Notes: a model not told the origin generated them from the letters alone. Shown: positions 1 through 8,444, numbered from the stretch's first letter. The stretch: DNA of 34,650 nt from Chloroflexaceae bacterium (GCA_012031815.1 JAAUTE010000006.1:1-34650); one strand, 5' to 3'. Numbers and translations are program-made.

Positions 1-2
1 GA

Positions 3-536
3 TTTTGCAAGATTCGCTCAATGGCGGTGTTTGCCCTAGGCATTAAGCAAACCGAAGAATGTTTCCCGATTTTGACGCAGCTTCTGGAAACTGACCCTGA
101 TTATGGCATTCGCGCCGATGCGGCTGGAGCCCTGGGTTACCTGCAAGACGGGAGAGCCGTTGAACCGCTGGTGCGGGCGTTTTATGAAGATACGGAATGG
201 CTGGTGCGCTTTAGTGCGGCGGTTTCCCTGGGCAGTCTGCAAGATCCCCGCGCCCAGACGGCCCTCCTGCAAGCTTTAGACAGTGACGAGGTGGTCATTC
301 AACAGGCGGCGATCGCAGCCTTGGGAGAAATTGAAGCCATTGAGGCCATTGAGCCGATCTTGCGGTTTGTGCAGTCGGAGGATTGGCTGATCAGACAGCG
401 CCTAGCCGATGCTTTGGGCAAACTTCCCAGCGAAAAAAGCCGCTCAGCCCTCAACTATCTGGCCAAAGACAGCAATGCCCAAGTGCGAGAAGCGGCCCAG
501 CTGTCCCTGGAAAAGCTGGCTTCAGAAGGGCTTTGA
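3..536 (+). CDS. HEAT-repeat protein, 5' end cut by window edge
   Basis: The frame is open to the left edge, so the N-terminus is probably missing; the first in-window ATG is at 21. The visible 171 residues are almost entirely helical HEAT/PBS-lyase-type repeats of about 31 residues, recognisable by recurring patterns such as IRADAAGALGYL, VRFSAAVSLGSL and IRQRLADALGKL. Proteins of this fold in cyanobacteria include phycobilin lyase subunits and NblB-like proteins, but many are general protein-binding scaffolds. There is no catalytic motif to decide between these. The gene ends shortly before a GC-rich intergenic repeat. The HEAT assignment is firm; the role is unknown. Confidence 0.85.
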   Translation, partial: FCKIRSMAVFALGIKQTEECFPILTQLLETDPDYGIRADAAGALGYLQDGRAVEPLVRAFYEDTEWLVRFSAAVSLGSLQDPRAQTALLQALDSDEVVIQQAAIAALGEIEAIEAIEPILRFVQSEDWLIRQRLADALGKLPSEKSRSALNYLAKDSNAQVREAAQLSLEKLASEGL

Positions 537-552
537 GACCGAGGGTGTACAG

Positions 553-654
553 AAAAAAACCTAACCCCCTAGCCCCCTTCCCTAGGAGGGCAGGGGGAAC
601 AATTTATTACCTTTCTCCCCTCGCCTGGTAGGAGAGGGGCCGGGGGAGGGGTTG
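553..654. repeat. GC-rich intergenic repeat, copy 1 (inverted partner at 3801-3892)
   Basis: This C/G-rich block starts with a run of A followed by CCTAACCCCC and ends with GGGGAGGGGTTG. It holds two potential stem-loops, one between CCCCCTAGCCC and GGGCAGGGGG and one between CTCCCCTC and GAGAGGGG. The same sequence lies in reverse orientation at 3801-3892. Repeats of this style are common between cyanobacterial genes and resemble small non-autonomous elements. It follows the HEAT gene and could also act as a terminator. Confidence 0.75.
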
Positions 655-673
655 TTAGATTCAGTTTGCCCGC

Positions 674-1708
674 CTACTCATTGTCGGTAATCACTTTCAA
701 GCGCACCTGCCGCTCGCCGCTGTCATCGAGATAAACCTCGATTACGTCTCTGGTCAGACCGTCCAAACTGGTGAGCATGGCCCGGAGGTAGGGATTGCTG
801 GCTCCGGTGTCTACATAAAGGCGATCGGCTAAACTACTCAGGCGTTTCCAGGCGCTGTAGAGTTTGCCCACACTTTGCTCAAGCTGGGTGGCCTGTTTGA
901 GGAGATCGGCAGCCACATGCAAGCAGTCTAAGCGCAGGGCTTCTTCCAGGGCCATTTCTACATCGATGTTGGCGCGGCGCAGGGTTTGGACTTGGGCGGC
1001 GGCATCCAGGTACTTAGATAGGTTGCGGGCGGAACTGGTGAGGGCCTTGACCGTATCCACATCGGGTTTGTCGGTGATTTCCTGTTGGATGGCGGCTAGA
1101 TGGGCATCGGGTAATTTTTCCAACTCCCGTACCAGGGGAGCCAGGTGGCGGAGGGGCAGCGCTCCGTTGGCCGCTTTTTCCTTGACTGCTCCCGGCAGCA
1201 GTTCCGAACTCATGGCCGTCCATTCATCGGCAATTTGCTTGACTTCCCGCCGGGTGATGCGATCGCCATTGTGGGCCACTTCACTGACCAGGCGCTGGAC
1301 TTCCGGGGCGGCTTTGGCGGCTTCCACAAAGGCCCGCTTGCTGAAATTATTGATGCTTTGGGGATCGAGCTGGCCTTCATTGAGGAGGGTATCGGCACTG
1401 TTGGCCAGTTGGATCAGGGCGTAGGCTTGGCTTTTACTAATTTCCCGCGCCTTCAGCCAATTGAGAAAGCCCGTGCCGCGACTATCCCCCCCTTGCTTTT
1501 CGCGATCGCGAATGGTTCGCAGGATGCGCCCCCGCCAGATCTCGGTTTGCAGATCGAAGCGATCGCAAATTTGCCACATGGTTTCCAGGCGGAGCTGAAA
1601 TTCCCCTTCATCAATGTCTTCATCCTCCGGGTCAGGCAGCTCAAAATCAAAATCTACCGGGGTTTGTAGGGCTTCGACCAATTCTTCCGTCGAGCGGGTC
1701 TCTTCCAT
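674..1708 (-). CDS. conserved hypothetical protein, 344 aa
   Basis: The 344-residue protein starts with an acidic stretch (residues about 18-36, rich in D and E) and is otherwise predicted mostly helical and soluble, with no signal peptide or membrane segment. A segment near residues 83-105 (FLNWLKAREISKSQAYALIQ) resembles a helix-turn-helix, which could mean DNA binding, but I do not recognise the family and do not assign a function. The ATG at 1708 is the first in frame. Codon use and HIP1 content look like the core genome. The gene lies between the GC-rich repeat and the TnpB element and has no obvious operon partner. Confidence 0.8.
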   Translation of the reverse strand: MEETRSTEELVEALQTPVDFDFELPDPEDEDIDEGEFQLRLETMWQICDRFDLQTEIWRGRILRTIRDREKQGGDSRGTGFLNWLKAREISKSQAYALIQLANSADTLLNEGQLDPQSINNFSKRAFVEAAKAAPEVQRLVSEVAHNGDRITRREVKQIADEWTAMSSELLPGAVKEKAANGALPLRHLAPLVRELEKLPDAHLAAIQQEITDKPDVDTVKALTSSARNLSKYLDAAAQVQTLRRANIDVEMALEEALRLDCLHVAADLLKQATQLEQSVGKLYSAWKRLSSLADRLYVDTGASNPYLRAMLTSLDGLTRDVIEVYLDDSGERQVRLKVITDNE

Positions 1709-1771
1709 ATCTCAGCAGCGAGCGACGCTTGAATAATGCTTTAACTAATGGGGGGTCGGGGGGCTATAAGT

Positions 1772-1802
1772 CCCGCGCTGTACCCGAAAGGTCAGCGTCG
1801 GG
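1772..1802 (+). repeat. left-end hairpin of the tnpB element
   Basis: CCCG-CGCTG pairs with CAGCG-T-CGGG, leaving a single bulged T. The inner part can extend through ACC/GGT around CGAAA. The same outer stem and bulged T occur in the right-end hairpin, as expected of TnpA-recognised ends. Confidence 0.75.
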
Positions 1803-1819
1803 ATACATGGACACCCCGC

Positions 1820-1853
1820 GTCGATTGAGGGGGTCGATGCCCCGACAATCGAC
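1820..1853 (+). repeat. 8-bp stem-loop inside the tnpB leader
   Basis: GTCGATTG pairs perfectly with CAATCGAC, and an inner GGGG/CCCC pairing is also possible. It lies between the left-end hairpin and the tnpB start. It could be part of the element's left end or a leader RNA structure; the sequence does not say which. Confidence 0.55.
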
Positions 1854-1867
1854 ACACTATCTATCGG

Positions 1868-1896
1868 TTCTAACGGGAGGTGTAAATCCGTTAGAA
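1868..1896 (+). promoter_or_regulatory. 9-bp stem-loop directly before tnpB start
   Basis: TTCTAACGG pairs perfectly with CCGTTAGAA around an 11-base loop that contains GGAGG. The ATG of tnpB follows eight bases later. A Shine-Dalgarno-like GGAGG held in a loop just ahead of a nuclease start suggests control of translation, but this is inference. Confidence 0.5.
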
Positions 1897-1903
1897 TGGA
1901 GAC

Positions 1904-3150
1904 ATGTTGAATTTGACCTACAGCTACCGAATCTATCCAGGACTTGACCAAGAAGCCCAAATGCTTGACTGGTTGGAGCAATGCCGTCGCGTGTATAACT
2001 ACGCATTGGCAGAGCGCAAGGACTGGAGCAACTCGCGTAAATGTCCGGTCAATGCTTGCAGTATCAGACAGGAATATATCATTCCGGCTGACGCACCCTA
2101 TCCCGACTACTACAAACAACAAAACGCACTGACCAAAGCGAAAGAGAAGATTCCGGAACTCAAGGCAGTTCATTCTCAGGTCTTGCAAGACGCTTTGAAG
2201 CGACTGGATAAGTCGTTCAAGTTTATGCAAGAGAGGGGATTTGGCTTCCCTCGATTCAAAAAGTTCGGTCAGTACCGCTCGTTTGTTTTTCCGCAGTTCA
2301 AGTCGAATCCAGTCAACGGCTCTGAGATCAAACTGCCGAAAATTGGAGCCATGCCCATTAACCTGCATCGACCCATTCCAGAAGGATTTGAGGTCAAGCA
2401 AGTTCGGGTCGTCTTCAAAGCGTCGGGCTGGTATGCCCAACTGATTCTGCAAGCCGATGTTTCCGTTCCTGATGTCATGCCGTATGGCAACCCCATTGGC
2501 ATTGACCTGGGGTTGGAAAAGTTCTTGGCTGTATCGACTGGTGAGTTGGTAGAACGCCCTCGCTTTTTCGTGGATTTGCAAAGCAAGCTTCGATGGCTGC
2601 AACGTAAATTGAGAAACAAGAAAAAGGGTTCTGCCAATTATCGGAAGGTTCAAGCCAAGATTCGCAAACTGCATGAGCATATCTACAACGTTCGCCGTGA
2701 GTTTCACTTCCTGACGGCCCACAAACTTTGCGACATTGCTGGGATGATTTTTGCCGAGGATTTGAACCTCAAGATGACCAGTCGTGGCATGTTGGCAAAG
2801 CATTGCTTGGATGCCGCATGGGGCAGTTTCCTTGACATTCTCAAGTGGGTTGCCTGGAAGCGGGGAGTCTACTTTGCCAAGGTTGACCCCAACGGGACAA
2901 GTCAAACCTGCCCTCAATGTGGGACGCATACTGGAAAGAAAGAACTGAGAGAGCGGGTGCATCATTGCGATGAATGTGGATATACGACTGACCGAGATGT
3001 TGCTGCTGCTCAAGTAGTGGAACAGCGAGGTCTTGTAGCCGTTGGACAGACGGTGATATTGCCTGTGAGGAAGGTTGCCTGGGAACCCCGATGAAGCAGG
3101 AAACCTCAAGAGCAATCTTGGGAAGCCCGCGCTCTATCCGCTTCGGATGA
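1904..3150 (+). CDS. tnpB: TnpB RNA-guided endonuclease (frameshifted near 3' end)
   Basis: TnpB is the RNA-guided DNA nuclease of IS200/IS605 elements and an ancestor of Cas12. The RuvC residues are all present: D201 in GIDLGLEKF, E285 in IFAEDLNL and D365 in DRDVAAAQ. The zinc finger CPQCG...CDECG lies between the last two. The N-terminus (YSYRIYP...YNYALAERKDW) is the usual helix-turn-helix region. The open frame stops at 3094 after VRKVAWEPR. The adjacent frame continues with EEGCLGTPMKQETSRAIL to a TGA at 3148-3150, which matches the usual TnpB tail. One G appears to be missing near 3067. With this corrected the protein has about 415 residues and its tail overlaps the right-end hairpin. 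Catalytic residues are intact, so activity is plausible. Confidence 0.93.
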
Positions 3151-3165
3151 GCGTCGGGAGGATGT
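3000..3165 (+). ncRNA. probable omega (reRNA) guide scaffold of TnpB
   Basis: In IS605/IS1341 elements the guide RNA overlaps the 3' end of tnpB and the right end, with the guide itself read from flanking DNA. Here a short stem (CTCAAG with CTTGGG, 3107-3125) is followed by the strong right-end hairpin at 3126-3158 and then GGATGTCAC. The 5' limit is an estimate. The guide would be the roughly 16-20 bases immediately downstream, starting near 3169. Confidence 0.55.
3126..3158 (+). repeat. right-end hairpin of the tnpB element
   Basis: CCCGCGCT pairs with AGCG-T-CGGG, and an inner ATCCG/CGGAT closes a three-base CTT loop. The outer stem and bulged T are the same as in the left-end hairpin at 1772-1802. 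Confidence 0.8.
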
Positions 3166-3233
3166 CACAAGGATAACCTGATTTTTGGCGCGGCGGTGGC
3201 AGCCGGGGCAGTCGGTATCCCTGGGGCCTGACT

Positions 3234-3415
3234 AGAAATCGTTTAACCCCAAGCGGGCTTTAGAGAACGACACCCAGGAATCATTCCCCCCCTATCAAGA
3301 AACTCACTCAAACGGGCAAGCTGGTCTTATGGAACGACGCCCAGGGATAATTCCCCCTTATCGAGAAATCGTTTAACTGCAAGCCGGTCTTATAGAACGA
3401 CAGCCCGCCAGCCCC
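3234..3415. repeat. degenerate ~65-bp tandem repeat, 2.8 copies
   Basis: Three head-to-tail copies begin at 3234, 3298 and 3364 with AGAAA. They share CAAGC-GG-CTT and GAACGAC-CCCAGG followed by ATTCCCCC and TATC. The spacing is 64 and 66 bases and the last copy is partial. Copies differ by substitutions along their whole length and show no constant-repeat/variable-spacer pattern. The array starts about 70 bases beyond the tnpB element. No gene is visible in it. Confidence 0.75.
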
Positions 3416-3577
3416 CCTGAAAGCCCGTGCTTGATTTTTTACGGTTGAGGAAGAGTGGCGATCGCCCCTTGAGCCAGAGAGCTAACAGCCTTGCTGGGAC
3501 GGCGTTGAATTTCCCATAAGTTTGATAGGCTAGAAGCGTTTTCTGGCCGTTTGTTGCCTCACCCCCAACCTTGAGCC

Positions 3578-3778
3578 GTGGATAGGATAGTCATCGACCC
3601 CAACCTGCACTTTGGCAAGCCCTGTATTGCTGGAACCCGCATTACGGTACAGGATGTTTTGACCTTGATTGCCGAAGGACTCAGCTTTGCCGAGATTATT
3701 CGAGATTGTTATCCGTCCCTGGAAGTCGCCGATATTCAAGCCTGTCTAGCCTACGCGATCGCCCTCATGGCCTGTTAA
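3578..3778 (+). CDS. DUF433 family protein, antitoxin-like, no partner
   Basis: The 66-residue protein matches the DUF433 pattern, with DPNLHFGKPCIAGTRITVQDVL at residues 7-28 and EGLSFAEIIRDCYPSLEVADI following. The family is small and often sits beside PIN-like (DUF5615) toxin genes, where it is thought to act as the antitoxin. GTG at 3578 is the only usable start, because a TGA lies in frame at 3572-3574. The C-terminus is slightly short for the family. No toxin follows; the next sequence is the inverted GC-rich repeat. It may be an orphan antitoxin or a remnant of a pair. Confidence 0.75.
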   Translation: MDRIVIDPNLHFGKPCIAGTRITVQDVLTLIAEGLSFAEIIRDCYPSLEVADIQACLAYAIALMAC

Positions 3779-3800
3779 GTAGACGGGTTAAATTAATCCA

Positions 3801-3892
3801 ACCAACCTCTTCCCCAGCCCCTCCTACTAGACGAGGGGAGAAAGCAAAAAATTGTTCCCCGGCCCTCCTGGAGAAGGGGGTTAGGTTTTTTT
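3801..3892. repeat. GC-rich intergenic repeat, copy 2 (inverted)
   Basis: Read on the minus strand this block is AAACCTAACCCCC...AGGAGGGCCGGGGAACAATTTTTT...CTCCCCTCGTCTAGTAGGAGGGG...AGGTTGG. It aligns along its whole length with copy 1 at 553-654, with scattered substitutions. It lies directly before ctaA. Confidence 0.75.
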
Positions 3893-3970
3893 AAACGGGT
3901 GAGTTGGCCACCTCAGCCAATGAAGGTTCTAGCCATTATTCTAAAAATAGTGTCGGTAAGTTCAACCTCC

Positions 3971-6318
3971 ATGCTGCAATCCCTGCCCAAGCCGGTTGTC
4001 CCGGAAACCCTGCAAACAGTCACCCTTGATGTGGGTGGCATGAAATGTGCCGGCTGCGTCAAAGCCGTGGAACGCCAACTGGAACAACAACCCGGTGTCG
4101 CCAGCGCCCGCGTTAACCTGGTCACCGAAGTCGCCGTCATCGAGTACGACGCCAGCCAAATTGCCCCCACCAGCCTAGCCACCAAGCTTACCGACACCGG
4201 CTTTCCCTCCCAAATCCGCCCCACCAGCCACAGTCTGGCCAGCCATCCCCTCCAGTCCGCCAGCGATCGCCGCCAGCAAGCCCGCCGCCATCAACGCTCC
4301 CAATTGGCGATCGCCGCCCTGTTAATCCTGTTCTCTACCCTGGGTCACCTCAAACATTGGGGCGGCCCTGAGATTCCCGGCTTAAGCAACCTCTGGTTTC
4401 ACTGGAGCCTGGCCAGTTTGGCCCTGCTGTTTCCCGGCCGGCCCATCCTCGTAGACGGCTGGCGGGGATTGAGCCACGCCATGCCCAACATGAACAGCCT
4501 GGTGGGGTTGGGAACCCTCAGCGCCTATCTCGCCTCCTGCGTGGGCCTGTTCTTTCCCCAAAGCGGCTGGGAGTGCTTTTTCTACGAACCCGTCATGCTC
4601 CTTGGCTTCATTTTGCTGGGGCGAACCCTGGAGGCCAGCGCCCGGGGCCGGGCCTCCGCCGCTTTAGAAAAACTCGTCTCCCTGCAACCGCCCCTGGCCC
4701 GCCTCATTGGCCGCAGCGACAGCGACGGCATGGGCATCGAAATTCCGGTAGAGCAGGTGCAAATCGGCGAGTGGGTGCGCGTCCTCCCCGGCGAAAAAAT
4801 CCCCGTGGATGGCACCGTCATTGCCGGAGAAAGTGCCGTCGATGAAGCCATGCTCACCGGCGAAGCCCTGCCCTTCCTCAAGCAACCCGGCGCGGCCGTC
4901 TGGGCCGGAACCCTCAACCAATCCGGGGCGATCGCCATTGAAACCACCCGCCTCGGCAACAACACTACCCTGGCCCAAATCATTGCCTCCGTGGAAGCCG
5001 CCCAAACCCGCAAAGCCCCCGTGCAACAGCTTGCCGATACGGTGGCGGGCTACTTCGCCTACGGGGTGATGGCGATCGCAACCGTGACCTTTGGGTTTTG
5101 GGAATTCCTGGGCGTGCGTCTGTGGCCCCACGTCCTCCAGTTCCACGCCACCAACCCCATGAGCGGGATGGCCCTGGCCGAGCTGCCCCACAGTACCGTG
5201 CCTTTGCTGCTGAGCCTGAAGCTGGCCATCTCTGTATTAGTGGTGGCCTGTCCCTGTGCCCTGGGATTAGCCACACCCACGGCCATACTGGTGGGAACGG
5301 GCATTGGAGCCGAACGGGGCTTACTGATCAAAGGCGGCGACGTTTTCGAACAGGCCCGCCAACTCACCACCATCGCCTTCGATAAAACCGGAACCCTGAC
5401 CCTGGGACATCCCCAACTTTGCGATCGCGTTGCCTGGGGCCCTTGGGATGAGAAGCAACTGCTGCAACTAGCCGCCACCGTCGAGAGCGGCACCAACCAC
5501 CCCCTGGCCCGGGCCATTGTCGAAGCCGCCCAGCACCAGGAATTACCCCTGCTCCCGGCCCAGGATTTTCAAACCCTGGCGGGATTGGCGCGGCGGCCCA
5601 GGTGGCCGGCCAAACCGTCCTGGTTGGTTCCCCCGAATGGCTAGCCAAACAAAACATTGCCCTAGATGCCGTCCACTCCCAGCTTGATACCCTCACCCAA
5701 AGCGGCAAAACCGTGGTTGCCTGTGCCGTCGCCGGGGAGTTGGCCGGTCTCTTAGCCCTCCAAGACCAGCTCCGCCCGGACGCCGCCGCTACCATCGCCC
5801 AGCTTCAAGCCAGGGGGTTAGAAGTGGTGTTGCTCACCGGCGATCGCCTCAGTGCCGCCCAAACCCTGGCCCAACAGGTCGGCATCGATCGGGTTTTTGC
5901 TTCCCTCACCCCCGCCGACAAGGCCCAGGCCATTCAAACCCTCCAGGCCGAGCAGGTGGTCGCCATGGTGGGAGACGGCATTAACGACGCCCCCGCCCTG
6001 GCCCAGGCCGATCTGGGCATTTCCCTCCACGGCAGTACCGACATCGCCCTGGAGGCCGCTGGCATTGTCCTCATGGGCGATCGCCTGTTGGACGTGGTCG
6101 CCGCCATCGATCTCAGCCGCGCCACCTTCCGTAAAATTCGCCAAAACCTATTCTGGGCCCTGGGCTATAACGCGATCGCCATTCCCATTGCAGCGGGTAT
6201 ACTGCTACCGGGACAGGAGATTGTCATGTCGCCTGCGGTAGCGGGGGCACTCATGGCCGCCAGTTCCGTAATGGTCGTCACCAACTCCCTGCTGCTGCGC
6301 CGCCGTCAGGGGGGGTAA
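3971..6318 (+). CDS. ctaA: copper-transporting P1B-type ATPase, CtaA-like (frameshifted)
   Basis: This is a heavy-metal P-type ATPase that moves copper across a membrane using ATP. In order it has an N-terminal metal-binding motif GGMKCAGC (C26, C29), hydrophobic segments, the actuator loop with TGEALP, the membrane CPC motif (C427, C429), the phosphorylation motif DKTGT (D471), the HP motif in NHPLARA, then GDGINDAPAL and two terminal membrane helices. The MKCAGC N-terminus resembles cyanobacterial CtaA more than PacS. The frame breaks at 5587-5588: the first frame stops at 5644 and the second carries on as GQTVLVGSPEWL. One extra G in TTGG restores LAGLGAAAQVAGQTV. ATG 3971 is preferred to the upstream GTG 3899, which lies at the repeat. 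The corrected length, about 782 residues, is normal. Confidence 0.88.
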
Positions 6319-6484
6319 AAAATCCAGCAACAACAGACAACCCCCACAAATTCTTAGGCTATTTAGGGAAATTGAGCCGTCCAATCTCAGTCAAGATTAA
6401 TCACGCTTTTCTTGAAAAGAGGAGCGGCTTAAGTTAATTTTGAATCACCCAATTGTTCGAGGCAAAATCAGTAAACGTCTGTCA

Positions 6485-6931
6485 ATGGATGCAACGTCAG
6501 CCCGGCCGAGACAAGAACATTTCTTAATTATTGAGGATAACCAGGCGCGCAAGGTGATTGTCCTCAATCGGGACGTATATCGTCTTGGACGGGCAAAAGA
6601 TTGTGATATTCGCATTCGTTCCCAGTTTGTTTCTCGCCATCACGCCACCCTCTATCGCTGCCGCCAACCCGATGGCTCCTCCCACTATCAAATCCGCGAC
6701 GGCGATCGCGAAGGACGCTCCAGTGCCAATGGCTTGCTGGTCAATGGGCGCAAAGTTCTTGCCTACGACCTCCAACATGGCGATAAAGTAATGCTGGGAT
6801 CGCAGGTTTTTGCCCTATATCAATGCCGTCAGTACGACGTTTTTCCCTCGTCGCCGACGGAAGATCCCTTTGACATTACCCTGATCGATCCGGCAATGGT
6901 CGAAGTGGAAGATGACGGCGAGCTGGTGTAA
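6485..6931 (+). CDS. FHA domain protein
   Basis: The FHA domain binds phosphothreonine peptides. It is seen in YRLGRAKDCDIRI, in SQFVSRHHATLYR (the core SRHH), and in SSANGLLVNGRKV. The protein has about 148 residues, with the domain in the middle and an acidic tail ending DPAMVEVEDDGELV, which resembles single-domain FHA proteins common in cyanobacteria. The frame extends upstream to a TTG at 6440. ATG 6485 is preferred because it leaves a short leader of the usual length before the domain, although no clear ribosome site decides it. The partner kinase is not evident nearby. Confidence 0.8.
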   Translation: MDATSARPRQEHFLIIEDNQARKVIVLNRDVYRLGRAKDCDIRIRSQFVSRHHATLYRCRQPDGSSHYQIRDGDREGRSSANGLLVNGRKVLAYDLQHGDKVMLGSQVFALYQCRQYDVFPSSPTEDPFDITLIDPAMVEVEDDGELV

Positions 6932-6982
6932 ATTAAATCCGGTTTTGGAGAAATTTAGGGCTGAGCTATCATTAAAGAACTT

Positions 6983-7327
6983 CTAGCCCTGCATTTCTAA
7001 CACTTTCCAGTGACTATCCTGGGCGAGGAGATCCTTCACCCGGTCAAACATCTGTCGGCAATGGTTATCCAGTTGCAGGGGCAATTCTTCGTTTTTCACC
7101 ACAAAATTTACCTGCACCTGTTCGGCGGTGGCTGTCGTGTGGTCGATGAGGACTTCTACCGTGACGAGCTTAGCAAAATTGACCTTGCCGGGAATTTCCC
7201 GGGCCATCATATAATCACTAATTCTGTAGATAATATCGAAATTACAAGTCCGCAGTAGCTCTGAGAGGACTGTTTGTAGCTTTTCAAAGGGAACGTTAGC
7301 AATATACGAACACGTATAGCGAGCCAT
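6983..7327 (-). CDS. conserved cyanobacterial hypothetical protein, 114 aa
   Basis: The 114-residue protein MARYTCSYIANVPFEKLQ... is soluble, with mixed helix and strand and no signal peptide or known catalytic motif. Its features include a central acidic/hydrophobic pattern (VTVEVLIDHTTATAEQVQVNF) and a C-terminal helix (CRQMFDRVKDLLAQ). I do not assign a family. It converges with the FHA gene and diverges from holB, with a 44-base AT-rich gap before holB that must hold at least one promoter. Confidence 0.7.
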   Translation of the reverse strand: MARYTCSYIANVPFEKLQTVLSELLRTCNFDIIYRISDYMMAREIPGKVNFAKLVTVEVLIDHTTATAEQVQVNFVVKNEELPLQLDNHCRQMFDRVKDLLAQDSHWKVLEMQG

Positions 7328-7371
7328 ATTAAATTAACCACTGAGTCTAAAGTTGATCTTATCTAACCTGA

Positions 7372-8360
7372 ATGCAGCCAACACCAACAGAGTTAAGAGA
7401 ATCACTTAACAGGGCTTTTCTCCGATTGCAGGGGCAAAAACAAGCGGTAGAACTGCTCCAAAGTGCAGTTTTGAGCGATCGCATTGCGCCAGCTTACCTG
7501 TTTGCGGGGCCTCCAGGGGTAGGACGCAGTTTAGCGGCCAAGTGTTTCTGTGAAATCTTACTAGGACAGGGATTAACGCCTGAGAAACGGCTGCGCCTGA
7601 ACCGACAACTAGAGCAGCGCAATCACCCCGATCTGTTGTGGGTTGAGCCAACCTATGTCCACCAGGGACAAAGGCTGTCTGTGGGAGAGGCCGCAGCGGC
7701 GGGACTTAAACGTAAAGCACCCCCTCAAATTCGCATTGAGCAAATCCGGGAAATTATCCAGTTTTTAGGACGCCCCCCCCTGGAAGCTAGCCGTGCGATG
7801 GTGGTCATTGAGGATGCCGAGTCCATGGCCGAAGCCGCAGCCAATGCCTTGTTGAAAACCCTGGAAGAGCCAGGACGGGCAACCCTCATTCTAATTGCTT
7901 CTGGCGCGGATGTCCTCTTGCCAACGCTGGTTTCCCGCTGTCAGCGCCTCCCCTTTACTCGATTGACTCCGGCGGACATGGAGCAGGTGTTACGTCACCT
8001 CGGACGCGCTGAAATTCTAAATGATATCGGGTTGCTGGCCCTAGCCCAGGGTTCCCCTGGTGCCGCCATTTTAGCTAGCGAACAGCTTCAAGCGGCATCG
8101 GGTTCCTTGTCCAACTCACCACGCCTCCCACAACCGCGATCGCAGCCCTGACCCTGGCCAGGGACATTGATAAACAACTGGATGCCCAGACCCAGCTCTG
8201 GCTTTTGGATTATTTGCAAGCTCATTACTGGCAAACCTGGCGGTATAAAGCGATCGCCGAACAGGGAGAACAGGCTCGTCAGGGCTTACTGGCTTACGTC
8301 CAACCCCGGTTGGTTTGGGAATGTTTTTTGCTGAGTTTATCCCAGCTTGCAGGGAAATAA
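7372..8360 (+). CDS. holB: DNA polymerase III subunit delta' (frameshifted)
   Basis: This is the clamp-loader subunit delta' (AAA+ fold). The N-terminus has LQGQKQAVELLQSAV and AYLFAGPPGVGRS, where the Walker A lysine is replaced by R, consistent with a subunit that does not hydrolyse ATP. Later come IEQIREIIQFLGR, VVIEDAESM, ANALLKTLEEP and the SRC motif in VSRCQRLPF. The open frame stops at 8151 in PRSQP, but the adjacent frame carries LTTPPTTAIAALTLARDIDK through to LSQLAGK and a TAA at 8358-8360. One C missing from CC at 8111-8112 explains the break. The corrected length of about 329 residues suits the family. Confidence 0.87.
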
Positions 8361-8376
8361 TGGTCTGTTGTGAAAA

Positions 8377-8401
8377 CCCCGCTTCTACTACAGAAGCAGG
8401 G
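8377..8401. terminator. bidirectional terminator between convergent genes
   Basis: CCCCGCTTCT and AGAAGCAGGG form a 10-bp stem with one mismatch around ACTAC. On the minus strand it is followed by TTTT. It lies between the end of holB (8360) and the end of the pentapeptide gene (8445), so it can serve both. Confidence 0.65.
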
Positions 8402-8444
8402 CCAAAAATTTCTTAAGTCGGAGGCGAAATCAAATTAGACAAAC

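Larger units (their letters stand above)
1765..3168 (+). mobile_element. IS200/IS605-type (IS1341-like) element with tnpB only
   Basis: The limits are set by two subterminal hairpins of the same design, at 1772-1802 and 3126-3158. Each has an outer CCCG/CGGG stem, an inner CGCT/AGCG stem and one unpaired T on the 3' arm. Such imperfect palindromes are recognised by the TnpA transposase in IS200/IS605 elements. No tnpA is present between the ends, so this is a tnpB-only derivative that would need TnpA in trans. The exact cleavage sites are not certain to within about 10 bases; the right end probably lies just after GGAGGATGTCAC. Confidence 0.8.

Noticed and set aside
864-1669. Plus-strand frames opposite the 344-residue hypothetical gene
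   Set aside because: Composition is skewed to Arg, Ser and Trp or lacks structure, there is no ribosome site, and the minus-strand frame is longer and has normal composition.
1745-3115. Long minus-strand frame of 456 codons opposite tnpB
   Set aside because: It lies wholly antisense to a clear TnpB, has no recognisable domain, and spans the element's end hairpins.
3234-3415. Possible CRISPR array
   Set aside because: Units of about 65 bases differ throughout and show no constant repeat with unique spacers; no cas genes are present.
6938-6997. AGGGCT/AGCCCT hairpin between the FHA gene and the 114-residue gene
   Set aside because: The stem is only 6 bp with a loop over 20 bases, and one arm is inside the coding sequence.
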